Assembly (NCBI GenBank): GCA_913057435.1
Contig: CAJXNY010000001.1
Coordinates: forward strand, 124,001-188,000
Direction: 5' to 3'
Source: an uncultured Oceanospirillaceae bacterium
GTDB lineage: Bacteria; Pseudomonadota; Gammaproteobacteria; Pseudomonadales; Balneatricaceae
DNA: 64,000 bases
Of this stretch, positions 1 to 10,280 are shown piece after piece. Both the position numbers and the translations under genes were made by a program. The notes under the pieces are model-generated. The model was not told where the DNA came from and did not search any database. It saw only the letters and a program-made list of their open reading frames with translations. How positions within the stretch are numbered: position 1 is the stretch's first letter; each line of letters begins with the position of its first letter.

Positions 1-174
1 GAGGGCCGCCAGTATCTCTATCAGGGTATTGCTGCACGTAATTTCGAGCGCCGCTTCCAGCTTGCCGACCACGTCCAGGTACAGGGCGCCAAAATGGAAA
101 ACGGGCTGTTACACGTTGATCTTCTGCAGGTCATTCCTGAGTCTATGAAACCGCGCACCATCGAAATTCAGTAA
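1..174 (+). CDS. ibpA: Small heat-shock protein IbpA/Hsp20, C-terminal part (5' end outside window)
   Basis: Frame 1 is open from the first base to a TAA at 172-174, giving 57 residues. They include [19 protein letters not shown] and then [15 protein letters not shown], the end of the alpha-crystallin domain (the 'A-x-R-x-F-x-R-x-F-x-L' strand and the 'NGLL' motif). Family knowledge: IbpA/B are ATP-independent holdases that bind aggregating proteins in the cytoplasm and pass them to DnaK/ClpB. The short tail 'KPRTIEIQ' fits the C-terminal extension. The start and any heat-shock promoter or RNA thermometer lie upstream of the window. A strong hairpin follows at 199-227. Confidence 0.85.
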   Translation, partial: EGRQYLYQGIAARNFERRFQLADHVQVQGAKMENGLLHVDLLQVIPESMKPRTIEIQ

Positions 175-198
175 ACATTTTGGCTAAGCCAAACTAGA

Positions 199-227
199 AA
201 AGCCCGTCAGCAATGCTGACGGGCTTT
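199..227. terminator. Rho-independent terminator between ibpA and the chemoreceptor gene
   Basis: A perfect 13-bp stem AAAGCCCGTCAGC / GCTGACGGGCTTT with a 3-nt loop. It lies between two convergent genes and has A/T-rich edges on both sides, so it can serve both strands. Confidence 0.9.
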
Positions 228-250
228 GTTATATCTGGCTGAAGAAAGCC

Positions 251-2272
251 TTAGCTGATATTGAATGCGCCCAGCGTATCACGTAACCGGGAGGATGAGT
301 CTGCCATCGACCGGGCCAGTTCAGCACTCTGCTGGGCCGAGTTTTCTGTACTGTCTGCAACCCCTGACACACTGGCAATATTCCCTTGCAAACGCTCTAC
401 CAGCTGGTTCTGTGCCTGCACGGCCAACGCAATCTGCGTGTTCTTCTGGTTCATACCGGCAACAATTGAATCAATTTCCCCCAGTAACTGGCCCGCTCGG
501 CTGATCTCTTCAACATTGCTGCTCACCTGCTGATGGGTGCTGGTCATTAGCTCAACCGAATCTCGGGTACAGGCTTGCAGTGATTCGATGGTCTGTTCAA
601 TTTCCTGTGTTGACGACTGGGTACGCTGAGCCAGGTTACGTACCTCATCAGCGACCACAGCAAAACCCCGACCCTGTTCTCCAGCACGGGCAGCTTCAAT
701 CGCCGCATTGAGTGCCAGCAGATTGGTCTGTTCGGCAATTTCTCGAATCACCCGTGAAATATCGCCAATGGCCTGCACATCGGTATCCAGTTTACCGATC
801 ACCTCCGAGGTACGGGCAACCTCATCCATCATCCCGGTAAACGAGCGTGCGGTATGTTCTACCACCTCTCGGCCCTGTGTCGCCAGTACATCCGCCTGTT
901 GTGCAGACTCAGCTGCCAGCGCGCTATGGCCCGCGATATCTTCAGCACTGTGGGCCAGGTCCTGCACGGCGGTGGCAATCATATCGGCCTCGCGCTTTTG
1001 CTGCGCCGCCCCTTCCAGCGTTGCGCTGGATTCCGTATTCATCGCGTGAGCAGCACCGGCAACCACGTCTGTTGATTCTACCGTCTGGCGTACCAGTCGC
1101 TGAAAACCATCAGCTACCTGGTTAAAGCCCGCTGTCACCGCACTCATTTCATCACAGCCACGCTTCTCAAGCCGTACGCTCAGATCACCAGCGGCCAGTA
1201 ATGCCGCCATATCAGAGAAACGCGTCACCGTTGTAATGGTGTAACGGTAAAAGCCCATAAACAGATACACAGCCGCACTCACCGCCAGCAAAATCACCCC
1301 CAGTACCAGGTTACGGTGCAACTCCAGCCGTGCCAGACGTTGTTCAATCAGCATCTGCAGAATCGGCATCATATGGCTATAAAGTTTAATCATCGGCGTC
1401 AAATTAGCACTACCCTGCTCAAACACGGCATCAGCACTGATCTGTAAAGTGTCAGGTTCCAGCACTCGGCTACGAATAAAGCTCTGTAGTCCTGCCAGCT
1501 GCTGCCCGGCCGCTGAAAACTCACGTTGCAAAGCACTACCGCTGCTGAAGCTAAAAGACTGCTGACTACTGCCCGTCAGCACTGGCGCGGCACCCGCAAC
1601 CTGATTCAGCTGATTGCTCAGGTAGATAAAACTGTCTGGGGTAAAGCTGCCCATAGCCGCTATACCGGTAGCCGCATCACGCAGCTTGGCGCTTTCATCT
1701 ACCAGTAATGGCAACTCAAGCATCGCCATATTGATTAGAAATGTGGTCTGAGCATCGCTGTCCAGCTCCAGTGCATAGGCCCGCGATACGGTCACAAACA
1801 GCTCACGAATACGTTTAATCTGGCTGTTATGCGCCTCAAATGCAGCCTGCGCATCGCCTGCCGATGCCGTGTCACGCAATGATCGCCACTGCTGTAGCAG
1901 TGTGCCGACATCCTGCCTGACCTGGGCGGGCACCCCACTCTGACTGGCCATACTACTGAGTCGATTGAGCTCCTGCTCCAGTACAGCGCGAACCTGATTC
2001 AGCGAACTCTGCACCCCTGTATCGCCATTGAGCAGCGCATGGGTCAGGCCTCGATGCTTGCCGGTCTCTATCAGTACTGGCTCCAGCTCACTGACAAATG
2101 CCATGCCATCCAGCTCCTGATGGAGCTGATCGATATTTTTGCTGGACTCCTGCCAATACAGCACCACAGTCAACAACAGTGGTATCAGAAACAGTACACT
2201 TACCAGAGTGAATTTGGCGGGGAAGCGCAGGCTCCCCATCAGCGTCTCTGCCGGTTTAACCCATCCGTTCAT
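251..2272 (-). CDS. Methyl-accepting chemotaxis protein with large helical sensor domain
   Basis: A transmembrane chemoreceptor signalling to CheA/CheW. A membrane segment near residues 20-40 ([17 protein letters not shown]) is followed by about 280 periplasmic residues, mostly helical, with a '[14 protein letters not shown]' stretch that recalls NIT-type nitrate/nitrite-sensing domains (weak). A second membrane segment lies near residue 330 ([18 protein letters not shown]), then a HAMP and the signalling hairpin with [19 protein letters not shown]. No C-terminal CheR pentapeptide is seen. The frame is open to an ATG at 2296, but that codon has no ribosome site. The ATG at 2272 has a GGGTG about 7 nt upstream and gives the usual short cytoplasmic N-terminus. 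Monocistronic; ligand unknown. Confidence 0.88.
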   Translation of the reverse strand: MNGWVKPAETLMGSLRFPAKFTLVSVLFLIPLLLTVVLYWQESSKNIDQLHQELDGMAFVSELEPVLIETGKHRGLTHALLNGDTGVQSSLNQVRAVLEQELNRLSSMASQSGVPAQVRQDVGTLLQQWRSLRDTASAGDAQAAFEAHNSQIKRIRELFVTVSRAYALELDSDAQTTFLINMAMLELPLLVDESAKLRDAATGIAAMGSFTPDSFIYLSNQLNQVAGAAPVLTGSSQQSFSFSSGSALQREFSAAGQQLAGLQSFIRSRVLEPDTLQISADAVFEQGSANLTPMIKLYSHMMPILQMLIEQRLARLELHRNLVLGVILLAVSAAVYLFMGFYRYTITTVTRFSDMAALLAAGDLSVRLEKRGCDEMSAVTAGFNQVADGFQRLVRQTVESTDVVAGAAHAMNTESSATLEGAAQQKREADMIATAVQDLAHSAEDIAGHSALAAESAQQADVLATQGREVVEHTARSFTGMMDEVARTSEVIGKLDTDVQAIGDISRVIREIAEQTNLLALNAAIEAARAGEQGRGFAVVADEVRNLAQRTQSSTQEIEQTIESLQACTRDSVELMTSTHQQVSSNVEEISRAGQLLGEIDSIVAGMNQKNTQIALAVQAQNQLVERLQGNIASVSGVADSTENSAQQSAELARSMADSSSRLRDTLGAFNIS

Positions 2273-2396
2273 CCGTATCACCCATCCTGTGCCCATTATG
2301 AATTTCAGCGTGTATTAGTCAGCGCATCACCCCTAAGGTTCAAGGCAACTGGCATTTTGAGTATAGACGCTGATTTATAACAACTTTATTGAGCTA

Positions 2397-3416
2397 TTAC
2401 CCAACAATTCCGACCGGAGCAGATGCTAACTGTACCTGTTCGCGTAATATTGGCACCCCGCCTGACTGAACGATCTGTGCCTGTAATAACAAACGGACTT
2501 CAGCAGGGTCATTGAGCGAACGGATCACCGGAAACAGCTCAGTAATTTCACTGTAGCTATTACGCATCATATGCAGCCACTGCTTGATCCGGCCCGGCAC
2601 ATATTTCGGGGCGACATGGGTTTCCAGCATGGCTTGATAGCTGAGCAGCAGTTCACAGACACCGGCCCAGCTCATGCGTTCTACGGGCGCGCCCTGGCGA
2701 AACTGTTTAATCTGGTAGCCCAGATCTGGCTGAGCGATCAGCCCCCGCCCGATCATCACATCAGCACAGCCACTGACCTCACGGCAGCGCTGATAGTCAT
2801 CGCAGGTCCATACCTCACCATTCGCCGTCACCGGCACCGACACCGCTTCACGAATACGAGCAATCCACTCCCAGTGTGCCGGTGGACGATAGCCTTCCAC
2901 CTTGGTCCGGGCATGCACAGCAATACCATCGGCCCCGGCATCCGCCATTGCCTGGGCATTATCCAGCGCCAGCGATTTATCTTTATTGCCAAGACGCATT
3001 TTGGCGGTCACCGGAATATCAACGGGTACAGCATCGCGCACCGCTTTGACGATGTCATGAACATCCGCCGGAGTATCCAGTAACACCGCACCACCCCGGT
3101 TACGGTTAACCGTTTTGGCCGGACAGCCAAAATTCAGATCGATCGCCGGCGCGCCAAGACGCACAGCTTTCGCTGCATTGGCCGCCATCAGCTCCGGGTG
3201 GCTGCCCAGCAGCTGCAGCACCACCAGAGTTCCATTACGGGTATAGCCGTTATTATCTAGCTCCGGTGATAAACGGCGGAATACTCGCGTTGGCAGCACC
3301 TGATCACTGATTCGAACAAACTCAGTAACACACTGATCAACGCCACCTATTGCACTTATTAATTCTCGAACATGGGGGTCGACCACCCCTTCCATCGGTG
3401 CCAGAATAATCTTCAA
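2397..3416 (-). CDS. dusC: tRNA-dihydrouridine(16) synthase DusC
   Basis: An FMN- and NADPH-dependent enzyme that reduces uridine (position 16 for the DusC subfamily) in the tRNA D-loop. The TIM barrel begins with IILAPMEGVVD. It carries the flavin-binding 'LNFGCPAKTVNRNRGGA' with the catalytic Cys, 'VTAKMRLG', the 'AVHARTKVEGYRPPAHW' strand and 'VTANGEVW'; the C-terminal helical domain contains 'GRIKQWLHMM'. The frame stays open to 3629, but that extension runs antisense through thpR and does not resemble Dus proteins. The barrel strand begins right after TTG at 3416, giving 339 residues. Divergent from thpR with only 34 bp between. The subfamily call (C rather than A or B) rests on the LAPMEGV start and the WxHM region. 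Confidence 0.9.
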   Translation of the reverse strand: MKIILAPMEGVVDPHVRELISAIGGVDQCVTEFVRISDQVLPTRVFRRLSPELDNNGYTRNGTLVVLQLLGSHPELMAANAAKAVRLGAPAIDLNFGCPAKTVNRNRGGAVLLDTPADVHDIVKAVRDAVPVDIPVTAKMRLGNKDKSLALDNAQAMADAGADGIAVHARTKVEGYRPPAHWEWIARIREAVSVPVTANGEVWTCDDYQRCREVSGCADVMIGRGLIAQPDLGYQIKQFRQGAPVERMSWAGVCELLLSYQAMLETHVAPKYVPGRIKQWLHMMRNSYSEITELFPVIRSLNDPAEVRLLLQAQIVQSGGVPILREQVQLASAPVGIVG

Positions 3417-3450
3417 CAGCAATTCTCTCTTAAGACGTGGCCCGAAGGCG

Positions 3451-3972
3451 ATGCGGTTATTTATTTCAATTGACCTACCCGAACAGCTCCAGCAGCAGAT
3501 CAGTGCACTACGCCAGCAGGTGGCCCGCCCAGACCTCAAGCCAACACCGAGTGCGCAACTGCATATCACCCTGGCCTTTCTCGGTGAGCAGTCCGATGCT
3601 ATGCAGGACATGGTAGAACAGGTACTCAATCAGCTGGATATACCGCCGCTGACACTGCAATGTCACCAGGTGCATGCATTTAAAAGTGGCGTGATCTATT
3701 TGCAGGTCACACCAGACTCAGCCCTGATGCGTCTGCAGAGACAGCTGTGTCAGCGCCTGCGCCAGACAGGCCTGGCGATGGAGCAGCGACGCTATACACC
3801 GCATATCACTCTGTTCCGCTGCAAAGGCACTCCAGATGGGACATTACTCCAGCAGTTGAATGACCTGTTTACAGGCCATACATTCAGCTTTGCACTGGAG
3901 GCCATCTGGCTCAAACAGAGCCGCCTGACACAACAGGGGGCTGAGCATACGGTCGTAGCCGGGTTCCGGTAA
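3451..3972 (+). CDS. thpR: RNA 2',3'-cyclic phosphodiesterase ThpR (LigT/2H family)
   Basis: Hydrolyses 2',3'-cyclic phosphate RNA ends to 2'-phosphates and can run the reverse ligation weakly. The 173 residues start RLFISIDLPEQ and carry the two family HxT motifs, LHITLAFLGE near residue 45 and PHITLFRC near residue 116, which form the active site across a two-fold pseudo-symmetric fold. The length is normal for the family. The ATG is preceded by GAAGG. Neighbour dusC is also an RNA-modification gene and is transcribed away from it. Confidence 0.9.
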   Translation: MRLFISIDLPEQLQQQISALRQQVARPDLKPTPSAQLHITLAFLGEQSDAMQDMVEQVLNQLDIPPLTLQCHQVHAFKSGVIYLQVTPDSALMRLQRQLCQRLRQTGLAMEQRRYTPHITLFRCKGTPDGTLLQQLNDLFTGHTFSFALEAIWLKQSRLTQQGAEHTVVAGFR

Positions 3973-3997
3973 TCACTGCACCTGCGCCAGATATAAA

Positions 3998-4029
3998 AAT
4001 GCCAGTCAGCGTCGCCGCTGACTGGCATT
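3998..4029. terminator. Terminator between thpR and metZ
   Basis: A perfect 14-bp stem AATGCCAGTCAGCG / CGCTGACTGGCATT with a 4-nt loop, between convergent stops at 3972 and 4053. On the minus strand a run of five T follows, so it probably ends the purF-metZ transcript. Confidence 0.92.
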
Positions 4030-4052
4030 CTCTGCATCATAAAGCCTGCGCT

Positions 4053-5270
4053 TTATAACGCGTCCAGACCACGCTGCATATCAGCCTTGATATCTGCCAG
4101 TGACTCAAGCCCTACCGACAGACGAATCAGGCTGCGGGTGATGCCAGCAGCATCCTTATCCGCATCCGCCATCCGGCCATGAGTCGTGGTGTAAGGGTGA
4201 GTGATGGTGGTTTTTACATCGCCCAGGTTACCGGTGATGGATACCATCTCCGTTGCATCAATAAAGCGCCATGCCGCTTCCTGGCCACCGGCAACGTCGA
4301 AAGACAGTACGCCACCGAAACCTTTCTGCTGGCTTTTAGCCAGCTCATGCTGAGGATGGCTTGGCAGCCCGGCATAATGCACCCGTGCAACACCTGGCTG
4401 CTGCTGCAGCCATTCCGCCATCGCCTGCGCATTACGACAGTGTTCACGCATACGCAGACTGAGGGTTTCCAGACCTTTCATAAAGACCCAGGCATTGAAC
4501 GGGCTCATGCAGGCACCGCCCGTACGGATGAAGCCGAAGACCTCCTCCATCTCTTTTTCATGGCCGACTACCGCGCCACCGATACAGCGACCCTGGCCAT
4601 CCAGGTACTTGGTTGCCGAGTGGATCACAATATCAGCACCCAGTTTCAATGGCTGCTGTAACGCGGGCGTACAGAAGCAGTTATCAACTGCCAGCAGCGC
4701 ATCCGCCTTATGAGCAATCTCTGCGACCGCCCGAACATCTGTCAACTCGGACAATGGATTCGAGGGTGTCTCCAGGAAGAACAGACGGGTATTCGGCTGA
4801 ACCGCTCCACGCCATGCATCCAGTTCAGTCGGGTCGACAAACGTCGTTTCGATGCCCGCCCGGCTAATGTATTTCTGAAACAGTGACACGGTAGAACCGA
4901 ATACACTGCGTGAGCAGACAATATGATCGCCAACCTTCAGCAGTGACATCGCCACACTCAGAATCGCCGCCATACCAGACGCTGTGGCCACGCCGCGTTC
5001 ACCACCTTCCATAGCCGCAATACGGTTCTCAAAGGCACGTACACTCGGGTTGGTAAAGCGGGAATAGATATTGCCCTCTTCATCGCCGTTAAAACGTGCT
5101 GCCGCCTCCCTGGCACTGGAAAATACAAAACTGGAGGTGGTGTAGATCGGGTCGCAATGCTCCCCTTCACCATTTCGTACCTGGCCTGCACGCAGTGCCA
5201 GGGTTTCAAACCCACAGTCTTCCAGGTCGAACTGAATGCGCTCTTCGCGCTCGAAACCAGGTCTGGACAT
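4053..5270 (-). CDS. metZ: O-succinylhomoserine sulfhydrylase MetZ
   Basis: A PLP enzyme of the Cys/Met-metabolism family that makes homocysteine directly from O-succinylhomoserine and sulfide. The 405 residues contain 'YSRFTNPSVRAFE', 'FLETPSNP', 'AVDNCFCTPALQQPL' and the PLP-lysine motif 'SATKYLDGQGR'. 'SATKY(L/I)DGQGR' is typical of MetZ rather than MetB/MetC. It lies 13 bp downstream of purF on the same strand, the arrangement seen in Pseudomonas, so it is probably co-transcribed. The gene order supports the sulfhydrylase call over cystathionine gamma-synthase. Confidence 0.93.
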   Translation of the reverse strand: MSRPGFEREERIQFDLEDCGFETLALRAGQVRNGEGEHCDPIYTTSSFVFSSAREAAARFNGDEEGNIYSRFTNPSVRAFENRIAAMEGGERGVATASGMAAILSVAMSLLKVGDHIVCSRSVFGSTVSLFQKYISRAGIETTFVDPTELDAWRGAVQPNTRLFFLETPSNPLSELTDVRAVAEIAHKADALLAVDNCFCTPALQQPLKLGADIVIHSATKYLDGQGRCIGGAVVGHEKEMEEVFGFIRTGGACMSPFNAWVFMKGLETLSLRMREHCRNAQAMAEWLQQQPGVARVHYAGLPSHPQHELAKSQQKGFGGVLSFDVAGGQEAAWRFIDATEMVSITGNLGDVKTTITHPYTTTHGRMADADKDAAGITRSLIRLSVGLESLADIKADMQRGLDAL

Positions 5271-5283
5271 TGATGTCGTTTCC

Positions 5284-6810
5284 TTAACTTAACTGACTCT
5301 GCATGCAGGCTGATTTGTTACTGCTGGCCTGCGGTTTGTCGCCAGAATTACTCTTCGCCGCGTTGTTGCGCTTCTGTTCCAGCCGGTCCAGGTAAGCCTG
5401 GTCAATATCGCCGGTGACATATACGCCATCAAATACGCTGGCATCAAATTCCTGAATCGCTTCATTGCCGTCACGAACACTGGCTTTCAGATCATCCAGA
5501 TCCTGATACAGCATCCAGTCAGCGCCAATGGCTTCAGCGATTTCACTGTCTTCACGGCCGTGGGCGATCAACTCATCTGCTGCTGGCATATCAATACCAT
5601 AGACGTTCGGGTAGCGAACGGCTGGTGCAGCAGACGCAAAGTAAACTTTTTTCGCACCCATATCTCGGGCCATCTGCACAATCTGCTGTGACGTCGTACC
5701 ACGGACGATGGAATCATCCACCAGCATGACCACTTTGTCCTTGAACTCCAGCTCGATCGGGTTCAGCTTGCGACGCACTGATTTTTCACGCTGAGCCTGG
5801 CCTGGCATGATAAAGGTACGACCGATATAACGGTTCTTGATGAAACCTTCGCGGAAGGTTACACCCAGATGGTTGGCCATTTCCAGTGCCGCCGTACGGC
5901 TGGTATCCGGGATCGGAATAATCACGTCGATATCGTGATCTGGGCGCTCACGCTTCACTTTCTCAGCCAGATAAATACCCTGACGCAAGCGAGACTTATA
6001 TACGTTAACCTGATCAATAATGGAGTCAGGACGGGACAGGTAAACATATTCAAACAGACATGGCGTCAGCTGTGGGTTGGCAGCACACTGACGAGTGCTG
6101 ACATTGCCATCCATATCGATGAAGATTGCTTCACCCGGCTCCAGATCACGAACGCGGGTAAAGCCGGAAATATCCAGCGCCACACTCTCAGAGGCAACCA
6201 TGTACTCATCACCTTCCGGTGTTGAGCGTTTGCCGTAGACCACCGGGCGGATGCCGTGTGGGTCACGGAATGCAACTACACCGTAACCGGTGATCATCGC
6301 AACAACCGCATAACCACCTTTAACACGCTCATGTACACGTTCAACAGTTTTGAAGATGTCGTCAGCAGTCGGTATCAGTTTACCCTGAGCCAGCAGCTCG
6401 TTGGCAAACACGTTGAGCAGCACTTCGGAATCAGAGTTTGTGTTAACGTGACGCAGGTCCGCTTTAAAGACCTGATCGACCAGCTCATCGGCATTGGTGA
6501 GGTTGCCGTTGTGCGCCAGGGCAATACCGTATGGAGAGTTTACGTAAAACGGCTGTGCCTCAGCTGAGCTGGAGCTGCCCGCCGTTGGGTAGCGAACGTG
6601 GCCGATGCCAACATTACCCATCAGGCGTTTCATGTGGCGGGTACGAAATACCTCACTCACCAGCCCGTTGTCCTTGCGCAGGTAGAAGCGATTTCCATCG
6701 GAAGTGACCATCCCGGCTGCATCCTGACCACGGTGCTGCAGCACTGTCAGGGCATCAAAAATAGTCTGGTTTACGTATGTTTTGGCAACAATGCCCACAA
6801 TACCGCACAT
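5284..6810 (-). CDS. purF: Amidophosphoribosyltransferase PurF
   Basis: The first committed step of purine synthesis: PRPP plus glutamine gives 5-phosphoribosylamine. After Met removal the N-terminal Cys (MCGIVGIV) is the glutaminase nucleophile of the class II amidotransferase domain (residues 1 to about 235), which includes '[10 protein letters not shown]'. The phosphoribosyltransferase half has the PRPP loop '[17 protein letters not shown]' near residue 365. At 508 residues it matches the E. coli length. It follows cvpA by 55 bp in the conserved cvpA-purF operon. No purine operator or riboswitch was recognised upstream; PurR control cannot be judged from the sequence alone. Confidence 0.97.
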   Translation of the reverse strand: MCGIVGIVAKTYVNQTIFDALTVLQHRGQDAAGMVTSDGNRFYLRKDNGLVSEVFRTRHMKRLMGNVGIGHVRYPTAGSSSSAEAQPFYVNSPYGIALAHNGNLTNADELVDQVFKADLRHVNTNSDSEVLLNVFANELLAQGKLIPTADDIFKTVERVHERVKGGYAVVAMITGYGVVAFRDPHGIRPVVYGKRSTPEGDEYMVASESVALDISGFTRVRDLEPGEAIFIDMDGNVSTRQCAANPQLTPCLFEYVYLSRPDSIIDQVNVYKSRLRQGIYLAEKVKRERPDHDIDVIIPIPDTSRTAALEMANHLGVTFREGFIKNRYIGRTFIMPGQAQREKSVRRKLNPIELEFKDKVVMLVDDSIVRGTTSQQIVQMARDMGAKKVYFASAAPAVRYPNVYGIDMPAADELIAHGREDSEIAEAIGADWMLYQDLDDLKASVRDGNEAIQEFDASVFDGVYVTGDIDQAYLDRLEQKRNNAAKSNSGDKPQASSNKSACMQSQLS

Positions 6811-6865
6811 TCGATCTCACCTCAGAAGGAGTTCATTCTTCGTTTGTTGTTATTCATCATCTCAA

Positions 6866-7360
6866 TCACTGACCAGCATCCCAGATGCCCTGCGCCACGT
6901 CAGAGGCCACATTCCGGCTCCAGTCTTCCAGTGTTTTGAAATGAGGAATGAGTTGGGATTCCTGATACCAGGGATCTTCGGTTGCCGGCGTCATGCCAAT
7001 CAGTGCGACCAGCGCAATAATCAGCAACCCACCTCGGGCAATACCAAAGCCCACCCCCAATACTCGATCGGTGCCGCTAAGGCCTGTAGCATCAACCAGC
7101 ATCGCGACCAGGTTATTGATCACCGCGCCTACCACCAGCATGGCTATAAACAGAATAGCAAAGGCAGCAATCAGACGGAGTGAGGGTGTTTCTATGTAAG
7201 GTTCAAGCACAACGGTCAGTGCTTCATTGAACAGGCGGGCGACAACGAACGCTGTCACCCAGGTAACCAGCGACAGCGCTTCACGCATAAAGCCGCGGCG
7301 CAGACTAAAAAAGCTAGAGATGGCAACAATGCCGACAATGGTCCAATCAGCCCAATTCAT
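6866..7360 (-). CDS. cvpA: CvpA family membrane protein
   Basis: An inner-membrane protein of 164 residues with about four hydrophobic helices, including VGIVAISSFFSLRRGFMREALSL near the N-terminus and LIAAFAILFIAMLVVGAVI in the middle. E. coli CvpA was found through colicin V production and has since been linked to envelope tolerance; its molecular function is unsettled. The start NWADWTIV and the 'GFMREA' loop are typical. It sits directly upstream of purF, as in E. coli and Pseudomonas. Confidence 0.93.
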   Translation of the reverse strand: MNWADWTIVGIVAISSFFSLRRGFMREALSLVTWVTAFVVARLFNEALTVVLEPYIETPSLRLIAAFAILFIAMLVVGAVINNLVAMLVDATGLSGTDRVLGVGFGIARGGLLIIALVALIGMTPATEDPWYQESQLIPHFKTLEDWSRNVASDVAQGIWDAGQ

Positions 7361-7422
7361 ATACGCACATCAGCTGTAAAATTTTCGCGCATTCTATCAG
7401 AGCCTTCAGCACAACCCAATCA

Positions 7423-8016
7423 TCATCGGGTGGTAAAACGCACGATTATTCCATCCATGCCCATGGTGCTTTTCAGCGACAGCTTGAGGCGTTCCAGATT
7501 GCCCCGCTGCAGGTCTGGCCCGACATACACTTTCACGAGCCCTTGCTGTTTACGGGTGTAAACTTTATGACCGGCCTTAATCAACTTTTTACGCAAACCA
7601 CGAGCGTTAGTTTCATCTTTAAAACTGGCCAATTGCAGCGTCCATGCGACCGGTACACCCTGTTGATCAAGGGTTGGCGCCTCTTCTGCTACCTGCAGAC
7701 TCTCCATCGCTTTCTGGGCTTCAGGAGGCAGTGGCTGACCCGCTTCACGGGCACGACGTATTTTCTCAGCCATCACCAGTGTCATACCCGGGCGGGCCTT
7801 CACGGGTTCCGCAGGGGCGACTGCAACCGTCGGTGGAATAGCGGGCCTGGCGGGTTTTACATTGACGATCACCGGGCTACCCGGCGCATCAGGAATCGCA
7901 CTGTTCAAATGGCGTTCCTGGTAACCTGCGCCATCAAAAAACAATGGAAACAGCACGGCGGCTGACAGCAAAATCGCTACCAGACCGATTAATCGCAGCT
8001 TCACATGATCCGTCAT
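7423..8016 (-). CDS. dedD: SPOR-domain protein, DedD-like
   Basis: A 197-residue single-pass inner-membrane protein: short cytoplasmic start, transmembrane segment LIGLVAILLSAAVLFPLFF (about residues 9-27), a proline/alanine-rich periplasmic linker, and a C-terminal SPOR domain from about residue 125 (WTLQLASFKDETNARGLRKK). SPOR domains bind denuded septal peptidoglycan, and DedD helps cell constriction. It follows folC with a single base between them, so translation is probably coupled. The symbol rests on architecture and on folC-dedD-cvpA synteny. Confidence 0.88.
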   Translation of the reverse strand: MTDHVKLRLIGLVAILLSAAVLFPLFFDGAGYQERHLNSAIPDAPGSPVIVNVKPARPAIPPTVAVAPAEPVKARPGMTLVMAEKIRRAREAGQPLPPEAQKAMESLQVAEEAPTLDQQGVPVAWTLQLASFKDETNARGLRKKLIKAGHKVYTRKQQGLVKVYVGPDLQRGNLERLKLSLKSTMGMDGIIVRFTTR

Positions 8017-8017
8017 C

Positions 8018-9286
8018 TCAACCCTCAGCTTTCAAAGTATCTAACGCTGCTGACACGGTAAAGAATGAACCGGCGACAAGCAACAGTTCTTCAGTCTCAA
8101 GCGACTGGCGTGCTGCACCCAGCGCGTCGGCAACACTATCAAAGCAGTCAGCCGCCACACTATCTGGCAGCATGGCTGCCAGTGACTGTGCACGACAGCC
8201 ACGTACCCCACCCAGTGTAGCCAGATAAAAGTGCGAGGCCAGCGGCTGCAGAATGCGTAACACCTCGGCGTAGTCTTTATCGCCCAGCATTCCCAGCACC
8301 AGCCGTACCTTACCTGTGTGCTCAGCCAGACGCTTAACCATCAGTCGGGCTGCCTGGGGATTGTGCGCAACATCCAGCAAGCAGCGCCCCTCTGGCAGGG
8401 AAACTTCCTGCATCCGGCCAGTCATACGTGCAGTACGCAAACCCTGCTCAATCGCGGCCTGCCCAACCTGCTGCGGCAACAGCGTCAATACCTGCAACGC
8501 TGTAGCGGCATTTGGATACGGCAGCTGCGGCACTGGCAGGCTATCGTAATGTATCGCTTCACCGGAGGGACCCGTCCCCTGCCAGTGCCAGCGCTCGCCA
8601 TCTCGTTGCGCACTGAACTGCGCGTCGCGCTGATATAGCACCGCGCCCAGCTGCTCAGCCGTAGCCGCAATACTGGCCGGTGGCTGCTCGACACCGCTGA
8701 CTGCTGGCCGCCCCGCACGGAAGATGCCGGACTTTTCCGCCGCAATCACTTCAATATCATCCCCCAGCCAGTCGATATGATCCAGCCCGATAGAGGTCAC
8801 CACCGCAATATGCGGGTCAACAATATTAATCGCATCCAGTCGGCCCCCTAACCCGACTTCCAGCAAAGCTACATCCAGCTTCGCCTCGGCCAGTAAATAG
8901 AGTGCCACCAGGGTGCCCCACTCAAAATACGTGAGTGAAACGTCACCGCGCACCCCATCAATCGCCCTGAACGCCGCACACAGCGCTTCGTCTTCGGCCT
9001 GTTCACCTTCCAGCACCACCCGCTCGTTATAGCGCAGGAAGTGCGGTGAGGTATAGCAGCCGGTACGGTAACCCGCGCACTGCAAAATAGTCGACAGATA
9101 GGTAATAGTGGACCCTTTACCATTGGTACCCGCCACGGTCACCAGCTGAGTATCAGCAAAGTCCAGCGCGAGTGCCTGGTATACCTGACGCACACGGTCC
9201 AGCCCCAGCTCGATCTCAGTGGGATGCATCTTCTCAACCCAGTCAAGCCACTGAGCAAGGGAAAAAAGGGTGCGATTGTGCGCCAT
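8018..9286 (-). CDS. folC: Bifunctional dihydrofolate synthase / folylpolyglutamate synthase FolC
   Basis: An ATP-dependent ligase that adds glutamate to dihydropteroate and to reduced folates. A Mur-ligase-like fold with P-loop 'TVAGTNGKGSTITYLS', 'YTSPHFLRYNERV' folate loop, 'EVGLGGRLDAIN', 'SIGLDHIDWLG' and 'LLDVAHNPQAA' in the C-terminal domain. The open frame reaches a TTG at 9313 with no ribosome site. The ATG at 9286 (MAHNRTLFSLAQWL) gives 422 residues, the normal family length, and is preferred. A terminator separates it from accD, so folC-dedD-cvpA-purF-metZ probably also has its own promoter or depends on read-through. Confidence 0.94.
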   Translation of the reverse strand: MAHNRTLFSLAQWLDWVEKMHPTEIELGLDRVRQVYQALALDFADTQLVTVAGTNGKGSTITYLSTILQCAGYRTGCYTSPHFLRYNERVVLEGEQAEDEALCAAFRAIDGVRGDVSLTYFEWGTLVALYLLAEAKLDVALLEVGLGGRLDAINIVDPHIAVVTSIGLDHIDWLGDDIEVIAAEKSGIFRAGRPAVSGVEQPPASIAATAEQLGAVLYQRDAQFSAQRDGERWHWQGTGPSGEAIHYDSLPVPQLPYPNAATALQVLTLLPQQVGQAAIEQGLRTARMTGRMQEVSLPEGRCLLDVAHNPQAARLMVKRLAEHTGKVRLVLGMLGDKDYAEVLRILQPLASHFYLATLGGVRGCRAQSLAAMLPDSVAADCFDSVADALGAARQSLETEELLLVAGSFFTVSAALDTLKAEG

Positions 9287-9328
9287 AAGTCGGGATATCC
9301 AGCATTTAGACAAAAAGAGGGAAAAAGA

Positions 9329-9351
9329 AAGCCGGTGCAGTGCACCGGCTT
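9329..9351 (-). terminator. Rho-independent terminator between accD and folC
   Basis: On the minus strand the hairpin AAGCCGGTGCA / TGCACCGGCTT is followed by TCTTTTT. It lies in the short gap after accD and just ahead of folC, so it would end or attenuate the trp-accD transcript. Confidence 0.8.
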
Positions 9352-9378
9352 GTGATTACAAATCAGTCAGCGCGGCGC

Positions 9379-10239
9379 TCAGGCCGCTGGCAGGCGGCTG
9401 AACTTACGCAGTAAACTGGCCACGCGTGTACGCATCTCCTGGCGGTGGATAATCATATCCACCTGACCATGGGACAGCAGGAATTCACTGCGCTGGAAAC
9501 CTTCCGGCAGCTTTTCACGTACGGTCTGTTCAATAACACGAGGACCGGCAAAACCGATCAGTGCGTTTGGCTCGGCAATGTTCAGATCACCCAGCATTGC
9601 CAGAGACGCAGACACACCGCCGTACACAGGGTCAGTCAGCACGGAGATGTATGGAACACCGGCCTGCTTCATACGCTGCAGTACTGCACTGGTTTTAGCC
9701 ATCTGCATCAGCGATATCAGCGCTTCCTGCATACGGGCACCACCGGATGCGGAAAAACAGATCAGTGGGATGTTTTCTTCCAGTGCCAGGTTAGCCGCAC
9801 GTACAAAACGCTCACCGACAACCGCGCCCATAGAGCCACCCATGAACTGGAAATCAAAGGCCACTGCAACCACTGGCAGACCTTCAACGGTGCCACGCAT
9901 GGCGATCAGTGCATCTTTTTCACCGGTCGCTTTCTGAGCGGCCGCCAGGCGGTCTTTGTACTTCTTCGAGTCCTTGAATTTCAAGCGATCCACGGGCTCA
10001 ACATCGGTTGCCAGTTCAGAGCGCTCTTCTGCATCAAGGAACAGCTCCAGACGACGACGAGCGGTCAGACGCATGTGGTGATCACATTTTTGACACACCT
10101 CCAGCGTTTTTTCCAGCTCAGGCCGGTACAGCACCGCCTCACACTTAGGACATTTTTTCCACAACCCTTCCGGGATGTTGGAGCGTTTTTTGTCAGTACG
10201 CCCCAGGGATGGAACAATCTTTTCCAGCCAGTTACTCAT
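9379..10239 (-). CDS. accD: Acetyl-CoA carboxylase carboxyltransferase subunit beta AccD
   Basis: The beta subunit of the carboxyltransferase that transfers CO2 from carboxybiotin to acetyl-CoA, in an A2B2 complex with AccA. The 286 residues start with a four-cysteine zinc finger (CPKC near 31, CQKC near 50), followed by the crotonase-like domain with '[13 protein letters not shown]', '[12 protein letters not shown]', '[18 protein letters not shown]' and '[21 protein letters not shown]'. It lies 41 bp downstream of trpA, the trpA-accD linkage found in many Oceanospirillales. Confidence 0.97.
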   Translation of the reverse strand: MSNWLEKIVPSLGRTDKKRSNIPEGLWKKCPKCEAVLYRPELEKTLEVCQKCDHHMRLTARRRLELFLDAEERSELATDVEPVDRLKFKDSKKYKDRLAAAQKATGEKDALIAMRGTVEGLPVVAVAFDFQFMGGSMGAVVGERFVRAANLALEENIPLICFSASGGARMQEALISLMQMAKTSAVLQRMKQAGVPYISVLTDPVYGGVSASLAMLGDLNIAEPNALIGFAGPRVIEQTVREKLPEGFQRSEFLLSHGQVDMIIHRQEMRTRVASLLRKFSRLPAA

Positions 10240-10280
10240 GTTTCTCTCAGCCTGTTTATTAACTCAGCGATGCTCTGCCC

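Noticed and set aside
3417-3629. 71-codon upstream extension of dusC
   Set aside because: Runs antisense through thpR, is Cys/Ser-rich and unlike Dus proteins; TTG 3416 starts the real barrel.
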